NCBI GenBank assembly: GCA_003278735.1
Contig: QCDO01000007.1
Location: forward strand, 1-64,000
Direction of reading: 5' to 3'
Length of the DNA: 64,000 nucleotides
Source of the DNA: Prochlorococcus sp. AG-355-J09
GTDB lineage: Bacteria > Cyanobacteriota > Cyanobacteriia > PCC-6307 > Cyanobiaceae
The notes under the pieces were generated by a model. The model did no database searches. It was given only the letters and a program-made list of their open reading frames with translations, and was not told the DNA's origin. The position numbers and the translations under genes are program-made. Positions 30,431 to 39,359 of the stretch are shown piece by piece. Positions within the stretch are counted from its first letter, which is position 1. Each line of letters starts with the position of its first letter.

Positions 30431-31366
30431 ATGTTTGAGTTATTATTCCCTTTTTTTTTAATAGTTTTATTCTTTCTAGTCCTAGCGGTAATTTGGAGAA
30501 ATAATGCTAGAAAATATATCTCTTCCGGTACAGTAGCTTCTGCATATGATGCCTGGACTCAAGATAAATTACTTGAGAGATTATGGGGAGAACACATACA
30601 CTTGGGTTTTTATCCATCAGGGAAAAAAAATATTGATTTTAGAAAGGCTAAAGTTCAGTTTGTTCATGAATTAGTCAAATGGAGTGGTTTAGATAAATTA
30701 CCACAGGGATCCAGAATACTTGATGTAGGTTGTGGAATAGGAGGAAGTTCTAGGATTCTTGCAGAATATTATGGGTTTAATGTCACTGGCATTACAATTA
30801 GTTCGGCTCAAGTTAAAAGAGCAAAAGATCTTACTCCTCGTGGGCTAAATTGCAAATTCCAAGTTATGGATGCTTTGGATTTGAAATTTGAAGATGGATC
30901 ATTTGATGCTGTCTGGAGTGTTGAGGCTGGTGCACACATGAATAATAAAACTAGGTTTGCAGATGAAATGCTGAGAATCCTAAGACCTGGAGGTTATCTC
31001 GCGTTGGCTGATTGGAACTCTAGAGACCTCAGGGCATACCCCCCCTCATTTTTTGAAAAGTTAGTTCTTAAACAATTACTTGAACAATGGGTACATCCTA
31101 ATTTTATTAGTATTAACGAATTTAGTAACATTCTTAGAACTAACGAAAATAGTTCAGGTAGAGTTATTTCTGAAAATTGGAATTCCTATACAAATCCTTC
31201 ATGGTACGAGTCCATTATGGAAGGCATTAGAAGGCCCTTCGTAATTTTGTCACTTGGCCCATTTGCGATAGTCAAGTCCATTAGAGAGATTCCAACAATA
31301 CTTCTCATGAATTGGGCATTTAGAAAAGGTTTAATGGAGTTTGGAGTTTATAAATGTAGAGGGTAA
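30431..31366 (+). CDS. MPBQ/MSBQ-type methyltransferase (tocopherol, possibly plastoquinone)
   Basis: A 311-residue membrane-anchored SAM methyltransferase. The first 20 residues are hydrophobic (LLFPFFLIVLFFLVLAVIW), and the catalytic core has motif I VGCGIGGSSRIL at about 98-109, the sterol/tocopherol-type VWSVEAGAHM at about 158-167 and LRPGGYLALADWN. The resemblance to the cyanobacterial Sll0418-type 2-methyl-6-phytyl-benzoquinone methyltransferase, which I recall, runs along the full length, including the C-terminal SIREIPTILLMNWAFRKGL. That enzyme adds the ring methyl group in tocopherol synthesis. A plastoquinone role in this organism is an inference. Confidence 0.87.
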   Translation: MFELLFPFFLIVLFFLVLAVIWRNNARKYISSGTVASAYDAWTQDKLLERLWGEHIHLGFYPSGKKNIDFRKAKVQFVHELVKWSGLDKLPQGSRILDVGCGIGGSSRILAEYYGFNVTGITISSAQVKRAKDLTPRGLNCKFQVMDALDLKFEDGSFDAVWSVEAGAHMNNKTRFADEMLRILRPGGYLALADWNSRDLRAYPPSFFEKLVLKQLLEQWVHPNFISINEFSNILRTNENSSGRVISENWNSYTNPSWYESIMEGIRRPFVILSLGPFAIVKSIREIPTILLMNWAFRKGLMEFGVYKCRG

Positions 31367-31367
31367 A

Positions 31368-32213
31368 TTAATCTAGTTCAACATTTTCAGAAAAATAATT
31401 TCCAAAATCTACAAAATTCTTGCAAAGCGGCTTTAACTTATTTTTTAATTCAAGAAAATTTTTAATGTTATTTTGATAATTGATTTCTAGATCAATGTAA
31501 ATTATGTATTCGCCTAATTCTCTTTTTGAAGGTCTCGATTCAATTTTACTCATATTAAATCCAAAATCTGCAATATGATTAATAGCTTTAAGCAAAGCGC
31601 CAGGTTTATTTGAAATTAATGAGAACGCAAAACTAGCAATATTAGCTAAATTTGAATTTGATTCCTTGCTCAATAAAACAAATCTAGTGCAATTACCTGG
31701 AACATCATTAATAGGAAATGCTAATTCTTTAAGTCCTTCGATTTGTATTAACGATTTTGAACCGATAGCAGCTCTGAATTTACTCCCTTTGATCATATTG
31801 ACAGCTTCTGATGTTGAATTTGTTGGGAGAGGAATTGCATTGGGAAGATTCTCAGATAACCATTCTGAACATTGAGCTAATGCTTGAGGATGAGATAATA
31901 CTTCTGAAATGTTTGAAAGTTCTCCATCACTAATTAATGCATGTTTTATAGGTAAAACAATCGCTTTATTTATAAAAATTTCAGGAAATTTCCAAAGGGC
32001 ATCTAAAGTAGCTGTAACTCCCCCTTCTACAGAATTTTCTATAGGGACTACAGCAGCATCACAATTGTTGCACGCTATTGATTTAATGACCGAATGTAAC
32101 CCATTACATGGTACAAATATAGGTGTCTGAAAATTGGCAAGCTTTGATAATATATGGGCTGCTTTTTCTGCGTATGTTCCTTGAGGACCTAAATATGCAA
32201 CTTGTTTGCGCAT
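31368..32213 (-). CDS. pheA: Prephenate dehydratase
   Basis: A 281-residue enzyme converting prephenate to phenylpyruvate on the way to phenylalanine. The catalytic domain starts QVAYLGPQGTYAEKAA and contains VVPIENSVEGGVTATLDALW and the NCTRFVLLSKE motif at about 174-184. The C-terminal ACT regulatory domain (about 193-272) has NKPGALLKAINHIADFGFNM and KIESRPSK, so feedback inhibition by Phe is expected. It is convergent with the methyltransferase gene. Confidence 0.95.
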   Translation of the reverse strand: MRKQVAYLGPQGTYAEKAAHILSKLANFQTPIFVPCNGLHSVIKSIACNNCDAAVVPIENSVEGGVTATLDALWKFPEIFINKAIVLPIKHALISDGELSNISEVLSHPQALAQCSEWLSENLPNAIPLPTNSTSEAVNMIKGSKFRAAIGSKSLIQIEGLKELAFPINDVPGNCTRFVLLSKESNSNLANIASFAFSLISNKPGALLKAINHIADFGFNMSKIESRPSKRELGEYIIYIDLEINYQNNIKNFLELKNKLKPLCKNFVDFGNYFSENVELD

Positions 32214-32265
32214 GATTAATTGTAAAAAAAAAAGAGATCAAATAAGCATTGGAGTAATATAGAAA

Positions 32266-32784
32266 ATGCTATTGTCTTTTGATGCTAAACAGAAACTCAA
32301 GCTTTCTGTAACACGTAATAAAGAATTTCTTTCTAAGTATCTTTTGGAAGAAGAAAGAGTTGTTGGAGCAATGCTTGACTCCAAAAAATTAGTACCAGAA
32401 GGAGTTGGTAGATATAAGTATACAGTAACAAGTTTTAAGGTTTTTCAATTAGATATTAACCCTGTTGTCTCAATTGCGGTAGAAAATAAAGATGGAATTT
32501 TAAAAATGAGTGCCCTTGAAAGTACATTGGATGGTTTGGGAATGATAGAAGATTTTAATCTTATTTTGAAAGCGAATTTGGAAGCAACTGCTATTGGTTT
32601 AGAAGGTGAGGCGCTTCTTGGGGTATCTGTTAGCCAGCCCCCTCTACTGAGGCTGGTACCAAAGAAAATTTTGGAATCTACTGGTCATTCGGTATTAAAT
32701 GGGATTCTGTTGGGTATAAAGTCAAGGGTTCAACAGCAACTCGTAAAAGATTTTTTAGATTGGTGTGAATTAAATAAGATTTGA
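32266..32784 (+). CDS. DUF1997-family protein
   Basis: A 172-residue protein of the cyanobacterial/plastid DUF1997 type: the block [20 protein letters not shown] near residue 30, [19 protein letters not shown], and the C-terminal [20 protein letters not shown] with a final helix. The fold of this family is thought to resemble a START/SRPBCC-like pocket, but the ligand is not known. Its 3' end overlaps the convergent rnhB gene by 15 bp. The start is the ATG at 32266, 52 bp from pheA. Confidence 0.82.
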   Translation: MLLSFDAKQKLKLSVTRNKEFLSKYLLEEERVVGAMLDSKKLVPEGVGRYKYTVTSFKVFQLDINPVVSIAVENKDGILKMSALESTLDGLGMIEDFNLILKANLEATAIGLEGEALLGVSVSQPPLLRLVPKKILESTGHSVLNGILLGIKSRVQQQLVKDFLDWCELNKI

Positions 32785-33390
32785 TTTTTTTAAGAAACTT
32801 TTCCTATGCAGTTTAGTTATTCCATTTTTTTTGATTAATGAAAAATGCTCTCTAGTTCCATAACCTTTGTTTTTAAATATCATGTATCCCGGGTATTTTT
32901 TTTCTAACCTTTCCATTAGATTGTCGCGAGAAACTTTGGCAACTATGCTTGCAGAAGCTATCGAGATAAATTTTGAGTCTCCAGATACTATATTTTTCTG
33001 AATTCCGTTCCATGGCCTTAATAATAAGGGGCCATCAATTTTTAATTCAGTTGGCTTTTCTTTTAATTTTTTTAAAGCTCGTATCATTGAAAGTTCTGTC
33101 GCAACCCTGATACCTAACTTATCTATTTCTCTGGCCGAAGATTGCCCAATTCCATAATCTGAAGAGAGTAATAAAATTTTTGGTAAAAGTAATTTTCTTT
33201 TTTTGTGAGTTAGTTTTTTACTATCTGTCACTCCAAACTTTTTTAAGATGAATTTATTTTTTTCAGTTAATACTAAAGCTGCTGCAAAAACTGGACCAAA
33301 AATTGCTCCCCTTCCAACTTCATCTATTCCAACTTCGAATACTTTATTATTCAATGCTTGCTGAAGATCTCCTTCTTTTTTTTCTTGCAT
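32770..33390 (-). CDS. rnhB: Ribonuclease HII
   Basis: A 206-residue RNase H2 that removes RNA from RNA-DNA hybrids. The catalytic [20 protein letters not shown] motif holds the first Asp and Glu. The [17 protein letters not shown] (third Asp) and [10 protein letters not shown] segments are also present. It overlaps the end of rne by 44 bp and is in the same direction. The rne-rnhB pair is conserved in cyanobacteria. The start at 33390 gives a short acidic extension ([15 protein letters not shown]) before the core. Confidence 0.94.
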   Translation of the reverse strand: MQEKKEGDLQQALNNKVFEVGIDEVGRGAIFGPVFAAALVLTEKNKFILKKFGVTDSKKLTHKKRKLLLPKILLLSSDYGIGQSSAREIDKLGIRVATELSMIRALKKLKEKPTELKIDGPLLLRPWNGIQKNIVSGDSKFISIASASIVAKVSRDNLMERLEKKYPGYMIFKNKGYGTREHFSLIKKNGITKLHRKSFLKKSNLI

Positions 33391-35173
33391 TGTTTAGCTC
33401 ATCTGCAAGTTCAATTTCATCTTTTTTATCTGTAAGTACAACTTCATTATTTTCATTAGTTTTATTTGTTAATTTATCTTTAGAATTTGCATTTGCTTCA
33501 ATTTGAATTTGAATCTTTTCTTTACCCGATTTTGAGATTTTTTTAATTTGTTTTGCTTTTGTTTTTTTATTATCTAAGGTTTTTTCCGTTTCTTTATTAC
33601 TTTCTTTTAAACGCACAAAATTATTGCTGGTGAGATAATCTTTACCCAACTTTATAAGTGGATTAATACCTAATTGGCTGAAAACAATTTTTTCTTCATT
33701 TGTAAGATCAACTGTTATTATATTTTTTTCTTTTAAATTTGATTGGTTAAAATTATCATTATCATTTTCTTTTTCTTTTTTATTAGAAGAATTCTCTTTG
33801 CTTAGGTCTTTAGAGTTAATTAATGCCGTATCAATTACTTTTTCCTGCTCATCAGTTGATTGATAAGTATCAGTATCTAAGGATTTTAGATTGTTTGATT
33901 GGTTAGATTTATTTTCAACATCTTTAATTTTTAAGTTAGAAATTTCGTGATTTAATATATTTTCTATATGTCCCATACCATCGCATGTAGAACATTTTTT
34001 ACTGAATAATTCATATATATTTTGACCTTGTCTTTTTCTGGTTAACTCTACTAAACCTAATTCAGTAAGCTGAGCTATTTGAGGCCTAGCAGAATCATCT
34101 TTTATTGCTGAGGTAAAATGCTCAAGTAATTGAAATTGATCTCTTCTAGATTCCATATCGATAAAATCTATTACTATAACTCCACCAATATTTCTTAATT
34201 TCATTTGTCTTGAGATTTCAACTGCTGCTTCGCAGTTTGTCCACAAAACGGTTTGTCTTGAATTTGCAGATCTTGTAAATGATCCAGAGTTTACATCGAT
34301 TACTGTTAAAGCTTCAGTTGGTTCGATAATGATATAACCTCCTGAAGGAAGATCTACTCTCGGCTGGAGAGCTTTTTGAATTGTTTTCTTTATTTCGTAC
34401 TTCTCGAAAATATGTTGGTTTAAATTGTTATCGTGAAATTCAATATCTATATCAGATTCATAATTTATTAAAAAATCTTTTGCCCTTGCAACTGAAAATT
34501 TACTATCAATAATTATGCTTTTAGTAGATTCTTTAATATAATCTCTTAAAATCTTCAAGGAGAAATCATCATCTCTTTTTATCAAATTTGGCGGATTAGA
34601 AGCTTCAGAAACTTTTAGTACATTTTCCCATTGTTGAATTAATTGTTCTAAATCTTCAATTAGAAGTTCTTCTTTTATTTTTTCAGCCTCTGTTCTAAAT
34701 AGCAAGCCTGTGCTCGGTGGTTTTATTAAAACCCCAAGAGCTTTCAAACGGCTTCGTTCAGTTTCTGTATTTATTTTTCTTGAGATATTTACTCCTTGGC
34801 CATATGGCTGTAATACCGAGTATTTACCTGGGATTGAAATACTTCCGGTTAGTCTGGGACCTTTAGATCCTGTGGGTTCCTTTATTACCTGTACTAGAAC
34901 TTTTTGTTTTGGTTCTAGTAATTCAGTTATCCCAAAAGTCCCTTTTTTGAGTCTTAGTGGACCTAAATCTGAAACATGGATGAATCCATTTTTCTCACTT
35001 TCACCAATATTTATGAAAGCGGCATCAATTCCAGGTAGAACATTTTCAACTGTTCCTAAAAAAATATCTCCAATTTGATATTGACCTTGTGCGACGATTA
35101 ATTCATCAACTCGATCATCTGTGAGTAGTGCTGCTATTCGAGCCTGCTCTGCAATGATAATTTGCTGAGACAT
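33347..35173 (-). CDS. rne: Ribonuclease E/G
   Basis: A 608-residue endoribonuclease for mRNA turnover. The first 410 residues are the catalytic part: an S1 domain ([20 protein letters not shown]), the DNase-like domain with VIDVNSGSF, and the zinc-link CSTCDGMGH at about residues 392-400. From about 420 on the chain is low-complexity and Asn/Lys/Glu-rich. The last residues end [13 protein letters not shown], close to the Arg-rich nonapeptide by which cyanobacterial RNase E is known to bind polynucleotide phosphorylase. It overlaps rnhB. The long upstream gap may be an autoregulatory leader. Confidence 0.95.
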   Translation of the reverse strand: MSQQIIIAEQARIAALLTDDRVDELIVAQGQYQIGDIFLGTVENVLPGIDAAFINIGESEKNGFIHVSDLGPLRLKKGTFGITELLEPKQKVLVQVIKEPTGSKGPRLTGSISIPGKYSVLQPYGQGVNISRKINTETERSRLKALGVLIKPPSTGLLFRTEAEKIKEELLIEDLEQLIQQWENVLKVSEASNPPNLIKRDDDFSLKILRDYIKESTKSIIIDSKFSVARAKDFLINYESDIDIEFHDNNLNQHIFEKYEIKKTIQKALQPRVDLPSGGYIIIEPTEALTVIDVNSGSFTRSANSRQTVLWTNCEAAVEISRQMKLRNIGGVIVIDFIDMESRRDQFQLLEHFTSAIKDDSARPQIAQLTELGLVELTRKRQGQNIYELFSKKCSTCDGMGHIENILNHEISNLKIKDVENKSNQSNNLKSLDTDTYQSTDEQEKVIDTALINSKDLSKENSSNKKEKENDNDNFNQSNLKEKNIITVDLTNEEKIVFSQLGINPLIKLGKDYLTSNNFVRLKESNKETEKTLDNKKTKAKQIKKISKSGKEKIQIQIEANANSKDKLTNKTNENNEVVLTDKKDEIELADELNNARKKRRRSSASIE

Positions 35174-35187
35174 ATAGTTGATTATGA

Positions 35188-35210
35188 ATGATTTGGATTT
35201 TGAAAATCAT
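35188..35210 (-). promoter_or_regulatory. rne: Small stem-loop just upstream of rne
   Basis: The inverted repeat ATGATTT (35188-35194) / AAATCAT (35204-35210) forms a 7-bp stem ending 14 bp before the rne start codon. No Shine-Dalgarno sequence lies between it and the start. It could affect translation or RNase E autocleavage of its own message, which is known for rne in several bacteria. The pairing alone is weak evidence in AT-rich DNA. Confidence 0.3.
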
Positions 35211-35462
35211 CTAAATTAAAGAATTTGATTGTATCTTTTAGTAAAGCAAGTTTTTTATAGCTTTTATTTTTTACTTTTTAAAGTTAATAGTGATTGAATT
35301 CTGCTATTTATAAAGCTTTAAACGATTTTCAAACTAATTGAAATTGAATTCACAGCTATGTCCATATCTGAAATGAACAATAACTAAAATAATATTAACA
35401 TTTAATCACCTTTAAAGCACGTTGATACATTATTCTAATATTGGTGAAATTTTTTATCTAAA

Positions 35463-36689
35463 GTGGTTCAAGTAAACAAAAATTATTTAAAACTCAAAGC
35501 TGGCTATTTATTCCCTGAAATTGCTAAAAGGGTAAAAACATATTCTCAATCAAATAAGAATGCTGAAATTATTAAGCTTGGCATTGGAGATGTTACAGAA
35601 CCATTACCTAGAGCATGTATAGAGGCTATGGGTAAAGCTTTAGATGACATGGGAACAACAGATGGTTTTAAAGGTTATGGACCAGAACAAGGTTATTCTT
35701 GGCTCAGAGAAAAAATATCTGAGCATGATTTTATTTCGAGAGGCTGTCAAATTACACCTGAAGAAATATTTGTGTCAGATGGTTCTAAATGCGATAGTAG
35801 CAATATTTTAGATATTCTTGGCGAAGATAATTCAATTGCTGTAACAGATCCTGTTTACCCAGTTTATGTAGATAGTAACGTTATGACAGGCAGAACTGGT
35901 GATTCCCTTGAAAATGGTACTTATCAGGGATTGACATATCTTGCAATAAACGAGGGGAATAATTTTCTGCCAGAACTACCTGAAAAAAAAGTTGATATTT
36001 TATATCTTTGTTTTCCTAATAATCCGACTGGAGCGACGATTAATAAAGCAGAATTGAAAAAGTGGGTTGACTATGCCCTTCAAAACAATTCCTTAATACT
36101 TTTTGATGCAGCTTATGAAGCATTTATTCAAGATGATGAAATTCCACATTCAATATATGAGATTGAGGGAGCAAAGGATTGTGCAATCGAATTTAGATCT
36201 TTTTCAAAGAATGCAGGATTCACTGGAGTTAGATGTGCTTTTACTGTAATACCTAAAAATCTCAAAGGTTTGAGCTCAACAAATGAGGAAATAGAGTTAT
36301 GGTCTCTTTGGAATAGGCGACAATCTACAAAGTTCAATGGAGTAAGTTATGTAGTTCAGAAAGGTGCAGAGGCTGTTTATTCTCTTGAAGGGAAGAAACA
36401 GGTAAGAGGTTTAATTGATTTTTATATGGAAAATGCAAAAATAATGAAAAATAAACTTCAGAATTCAGGATATAAAGTTTATGGTGGGGACAATGCTCCT
36501 TATATCTGGATTAAAGTTCCAGATCAAATGACATCTTGGGACTTTTTTGATTTCCTTCTCCAAAAAGTTAGTGTAGTGGGAACACCTGGGAGCGGATTTG
36601 GATTAGCGGGAGAGGGTTATTTTCGCTTGTCAGCATTTAACTCACGATCAAACGTCCTTGATGCAATGGAAAGAATAATTAATATATAA
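35463..36689 (+). CDS. dapL: LL-diaminopimelate aminotransferase
   Basis: A 408-residue PLP enzyme that makes LL-diaminopimelate from tetrahydrodipicolinate for lysine and peptidoglycan, the shortcut pathway of plants and cyanobacteria. The PLP lysine is in [22 protein letters not shown] and DAAYEAFI are substrate/PLP contacts. The start is GTG at 35463, giving [20 protein letters not shown], the normal DapL N-terminus. The final DAMERIINI is also typical. Confidence 0.95.
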   Translation: MVQVNKNYLKLKAGYLFPEIAKRVKTYSQSNKNAEIIKLGIGDVTEPLPRACIEAMGKALDDMGTTDGFKGYGPEQGYSWLREKISEHDFISRGCQITPEEIFVSDGSKCDSSNILDILGEDNSIAVTDPVYPVYVDSNVMTGRTGDSLENGTYQGLTYLAINEGNNFLPELPEKKVDILYLCFPNNPTGATINKAELKKWVDYALQNNSLILFDAAYEAFIQDDEIPHSIYEIEGAKDCAIEFRSFSKNAGFTGVRCAFTVIPKNLKGLSSTNEEIELWSLWNRRQSTKFNGVSYVVQKGAEAVYSLEGKKQVRGLIDFYMENAKIMKNKLQNSGYKVYGGDNAPYIWIKVPDQMTSWDFFDFLLQKVSVVGTPGSGFGLAGEGYFRLSAFNSRSNVLDAMERIINI

Positions 36690-36721
36690 TTACAAGTACA
36701 ATTTAAACTCTAATAAATTAA

Positions 36722-37039
36722 ATGCTATCTATAAAGTTAGAACAAAGTGTAAATAATAATTCAGCAGTGATTGAAAAGAAACCTGCTGAATTAAAAAATA
36801 AATCTCCGAAATATAAGGTTTTACTTCATAATGACCCAGTTAATTCCATGGAGTATGTCACTATTTCACTGCGAGAAGTTGTACCGCAATTAAGTGAACA
36901 AGATGCTATTTCCATAATGCTTGAAGCACACAATACGGGTGTGGGTTTAGTAATCGTTTGTGATTTAGAGCCAGCAGAATTCTACTCAGAATCACTAAAA
37001 TCTAAAGGAATCTCTAGTTCAATTGAGAAAGAGGATTAA
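36722..37039 (+). CDS. clpS: ATP-dependent Clp protease adaptor ClpS
   Basis: A 105-residue adaptor that delivers N-degron substrates to ClpCP. The core has KYKVLLHNDPVNSMEYVTISL with the conserved Asp-Pro-Val-Asn, then IMLEAHNTGVGLVIVCDLEPAEFY with the His contacting the Clp N-domain. The first 30 residues form a disordered-looking extension. The core motif LLHNDPVNSMEYV is close to ClpS1 of other cyanobacteria. It is convergent with the radical SAM gene, leaving a 15-bp gap. Confidence 0.9.
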   Translation: MLSIKLEQSVNNNSAVIEKKPAELKNKSPKYKVLLHNDPVNSMEYVTISLREVVPQLSEQDAISIMLEAHNTGVGLVIVCDLEPAEFYSESLKSKGISSSIEKED

Positions 37040-37054
37040 TAACGGTTGAATTTG

Positions 37055-38674
37055 TTATTTAGAGTGAGCTAATTTCCTTTCTGATAAAGGACGGACTTTT
37101 AGGGATTCTTTTAAGGCGCACTTTCCATATTCTCTCTCAAGAATATCAATAACTGTTTTACCAAATTCGTCTTCTTGATTATCAAAAGCTTCTAAGCAAA
37201 CCTGACCAAGTTTTTTTCCTAGTGAGCCTGGATTCCAAAGAAGTTTTCTCGCTGTCCAGGGCATCATGCTCATTGGATTATAATTAGGCTTCAAAATTTT
37301 ATGTTCCAAAGCATATTTCTCAAGAAGAGTGTGAGGTTGCAAACCTATAAAGAATATCGCTGGATCAACTAAACCTTTTCCAAAAATATTTTCTAATTCT
37401 CTATGGTAAGCAATTGTTTGTCTTATGGTGCTGGGCGTTTCATCAAACACATTAAATGAGTAATTGACTGAAACATGATTCTTGAAACCTGATTTGACTA
37501 GCATTCTGCAATTATTTAATACAGTTTCAAGGTCATATGCTAATCTCATTTTTCTAACAAGTTCTTGAGATCCCGACGTTATACCTATCTCAAAATAGCT
37601 CATACCTGTATCAACCATAAGCTGAGCTAGCTCAGCATCAATATTATCTGCTCTAATGTATGCAGCCCAATTAATATCGTCCCAGCCTTGGTCTTTAATA
37701 GCTTGCAAAAGTTTTTTTGCATCTTCAATATGTTTTTTGGCTGGAATAAACTGTGCATCTGTGAACCAAAATCCCCTTACTCCAAGATCATATAATTGCT
37801 TCATTTCTTTGATTACTTCCTTAACAGGATTAACTCGAACCTGCTTCCCCTCTACAACTGTGTAAACACAGAAACAACAATTATGAGGACAACCTCTTTT
37901 TGTTTGTACCCCGACATAATAATCGCCACCTTCTATATACCAATCGAATTCAGGCCATATTGATTTAATATATTTATAGTTGCAGGCAGTTTTAACAGTG
38001 CCTGAAGGTTGTTCATGTATTAATTTGTTTCGAGGAGTTTGTCCAGCAATGTAACATCTTTCTTCCTCTATTGAATCTCCTCTGATTATTTTTTCTATGA
38101 GATTTTCTCCTTCTCCAACTGAAATAACAGTTCCTATTGGGAGTAGATTTCCCAACTGTTCATAAAAGACACTAACAGCCCCACCTCCTAAAATTACTTT
38201 TACATTTTTATTGTATTTTTGTGCTCTTTTTAGTCCCATCTTGACTAAAGAGGTATTTCTATATATTTCTCCATAATGAGATGCAATTAATTTTAATCCT
38301 CCCCACGAACCTCTAATTTTTTTTAAGATGTTTTTTGAGTAAAAAACTTCAAAAGAGTTTTGTAAGGGATTTCCACTTCTACCATCAACAGGTGCATAAA
38401 TTTGTATATCCCTCCATGAAAAAATGATAAGATGTGGTCTAAATTGATCAATTTTTCTAGCTAAATATTTGGAAACTTTATTAGATGGAATTATTGCTAG
38501 ATCAATGAATTGTTGCTCTAAACGTGGAAAACATTTATGTATATGGTCTGCTAAATAAATAGGTCCGATTGGAAATATTGGATTACATGGCAATCTTACA
38601 GTTAGTATTTTTCCATAGTGCTTTCTTTGGTAATTGTTTTTATTTAATTTTTCGAACTTCAAATTAAAATTCAT
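37055..38674 (-). CDS. B12-binding-domain radical SAM protein
   Basis: A 539-residue protein. An N-terminal region (about 20-200) resembles a cobalamin-binding Rossmann domain with RLPCNPIFPIGPIYLADHI and GGGAVSVFYEQLG; I do not see the DxHxxG cobalamin-ligand motif, so the B12 is probably bound base-off without a His or not at all. The radical SAM domain holds the cluster cysteines C-PHN-C-CF-C at about residue 260, followed by WFTDAQFIPA and ADNIDAELAQLMVDTGMSYF. A C-terminal helical part ends the protein. Similar proteins are conserved in cyanobacteria, but I do not know the reaction. No pathway partner is adjacent. Confidence 0.8.
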   Translation of the reverse strand: MNFNLKFEKLNKNNYQRKHYGKILTVRLPCNPIFPIGPIYLADHIHKCFPRLEQQFIDLAIIPSNKVSKYLARKIDQFRPHLIIFSWRDIQIYAPVDGRSGNPLQNSFEVFYSKNILKKIRGSWGGLKLIASHYGEIYRNTSLVKMGLKRAQKYNKNVKVILGGGAVSVFYEQLGNLLPIGTVISVGEGENLIEKIIRGDSIEEERCYIAGQTPRNKLIHEQPSGTVKTACNYKYIKSIWPEFDWYIEGGDYYVGVQTKRGCPHNCCFCVYTVVEGKQVRVNPVKEVIKEMKQLYDLGVRGFWFTDAQFIPAKKHIEDAKKLLQAIKDQGWDDINWAAYIRADNIDAELAQLMVDTGMSYFEIGITSGSQELVRKMRLAYDLETVLNNCRMLVKSGFKNHVSVNYSFNVFDETPSTIRQTIAYHRELENIFGKGLVDPAIFFIGLQPHTLLEKYALEHKILKPNYNPMSMMPWTARKLLWNPGSLGKKLGQVCLEAFDNQEDEFGKTVIDILEREYGKCALKESLKVRPLSERKLAHSK

Positions 38675-38981
38675 ATCATGAAATTTAATATATATTTCTT
38701 TATGAATCTAACTACTTTATTACTAATTTGGAGAAATTAAAAATCCAAAGAAAATACTTTCGAAAATTTTTTTTAATTAAGACATCAAAAATCATATAAA
38801 TCCAACATACTTTGAGGAGTTTTAATCCATCTATTCATCTTGCTTATAACGCATAAAAACCTTCATCAAACGCAATATAAATTCTATTTCCAAAGTAAAA
38901 TATAAGAGGAACAAAAACAAATAATTTAAAAAGATATCTAAATTTTAAAATTTAATTAAACATGTCAATTTGCTTTGTAAT
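38675..38981. other. Intergenic region upstream of radical SAM gene (307 bp)
   Basis: No intact gene. The central part (38770-38963) carries a decayed reading frame on the minus strand, listed separately as a pseudogene. The remainder next to 38675 should contain the promoter of the radical SAM gene. The right end borders tRNA-Thr. Confidence 0.7.
38770..38963 (-). pseudogene. Probable remnant of a GT39/ArnT-type membrane glycosyltransferase
   Basis: Read on the minus strand from the ATG at 38961-38963, one frame translates as MFN, stop, then ILKFRYLFKLFVFVPLIFYF, GNRIYIAFDEGFYAL, stop, AR, stop. If the two later stops are restored as CAA (Gln) and TGG (Trp), the end reads DEGFYALQARWI, resembling the first transmembrane helix and the acidic DE loop of GT39/PMT-family mannosyltransferases. 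There is a basic N-terminus and a hydrophobic helix before the loop. At least three nonsense changes mean it cannot be functional. The homology is recalled from family knowledge, not searched. Confidence 0.5.
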
Positions 38982-39053
38982 TGCCGATAATTGGAATTGA
39001 ACCAATGACCTACCGTTTACGAGACAGTTGCTCTACCGCTGAGCTATACCGGC
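38982..39053 (-). tRNA. tRNA-Thr (anticodon CGU)
   Basis: On the minus strand the acceptor GCCGGTA pairs with TATCGGC (one G-T pair), followed by discriminator A; the D-arm is GCTC AGCGGTA GAGC, the anticodon stem ACTGT/ACGGT encloses CTCGTAA (anticodon CGT), and the T-arm is ATTGG TTCAATT CCAAT. The length is 72 nt without CCA. It reads ACG codons, rare in this AT-rich sequence. Confidence 0.92.
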
Positions 39054-39106
39054 CAAATTAAATATTGGATTTTCATATAGAATTAATTTTATAATTGAAA
39101 GAATTT

Positions 39107-39343
39107 ATGTCAAAAATAGATCCTGAATTGAAAAAAAAATTATTAAAGGAGTCTCAAGCTCCTTTCAAGGGATTAAGAAGAATATTGTGGATAGCATTTA
39201 GCGGCTCTGCATTTTTAGGACTTCTAATAATGCTTTCCAGAATTGCAAACGGAACTGAATTACAGCAAAATAACCTTCTCATACAGTTGGGTGCTTGTGT
39301 TATATTTCCTACTTTATTAATCTTTGACAGAAATAAAGATTAA
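39107..39343 (+). CDS. LPA1/Rep27-like small membrane protein (formerly DUF3493)
   Basis: A 78-residue protein from the ATG at 39107 (MSKIDPELKKKLLKESQAPF); a TTG at 39095 would add four residues and is less likely. After the conserved APFKGLRRILW box there are two hydrophobic segments (about residues 27-45 and 55-72). The pattern matches the small cyanobacterial members of the LPA1/Rep27 family, which in algae and plants help assemble photosystem II. This role is a family-level inference. It is divergent from tRNA-Thr and convergent with infB. Confidence 0.8.
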   Translation: MSKIDPELKKKLLKESQAPFKGLRRILWIAFSGSAFLGLLIMLSRIANGTELQQNNLLIQLGACVIFPTLLIFDRNKD

Positions 39344-39359
39344 TAAGCTAAATGTTTAA

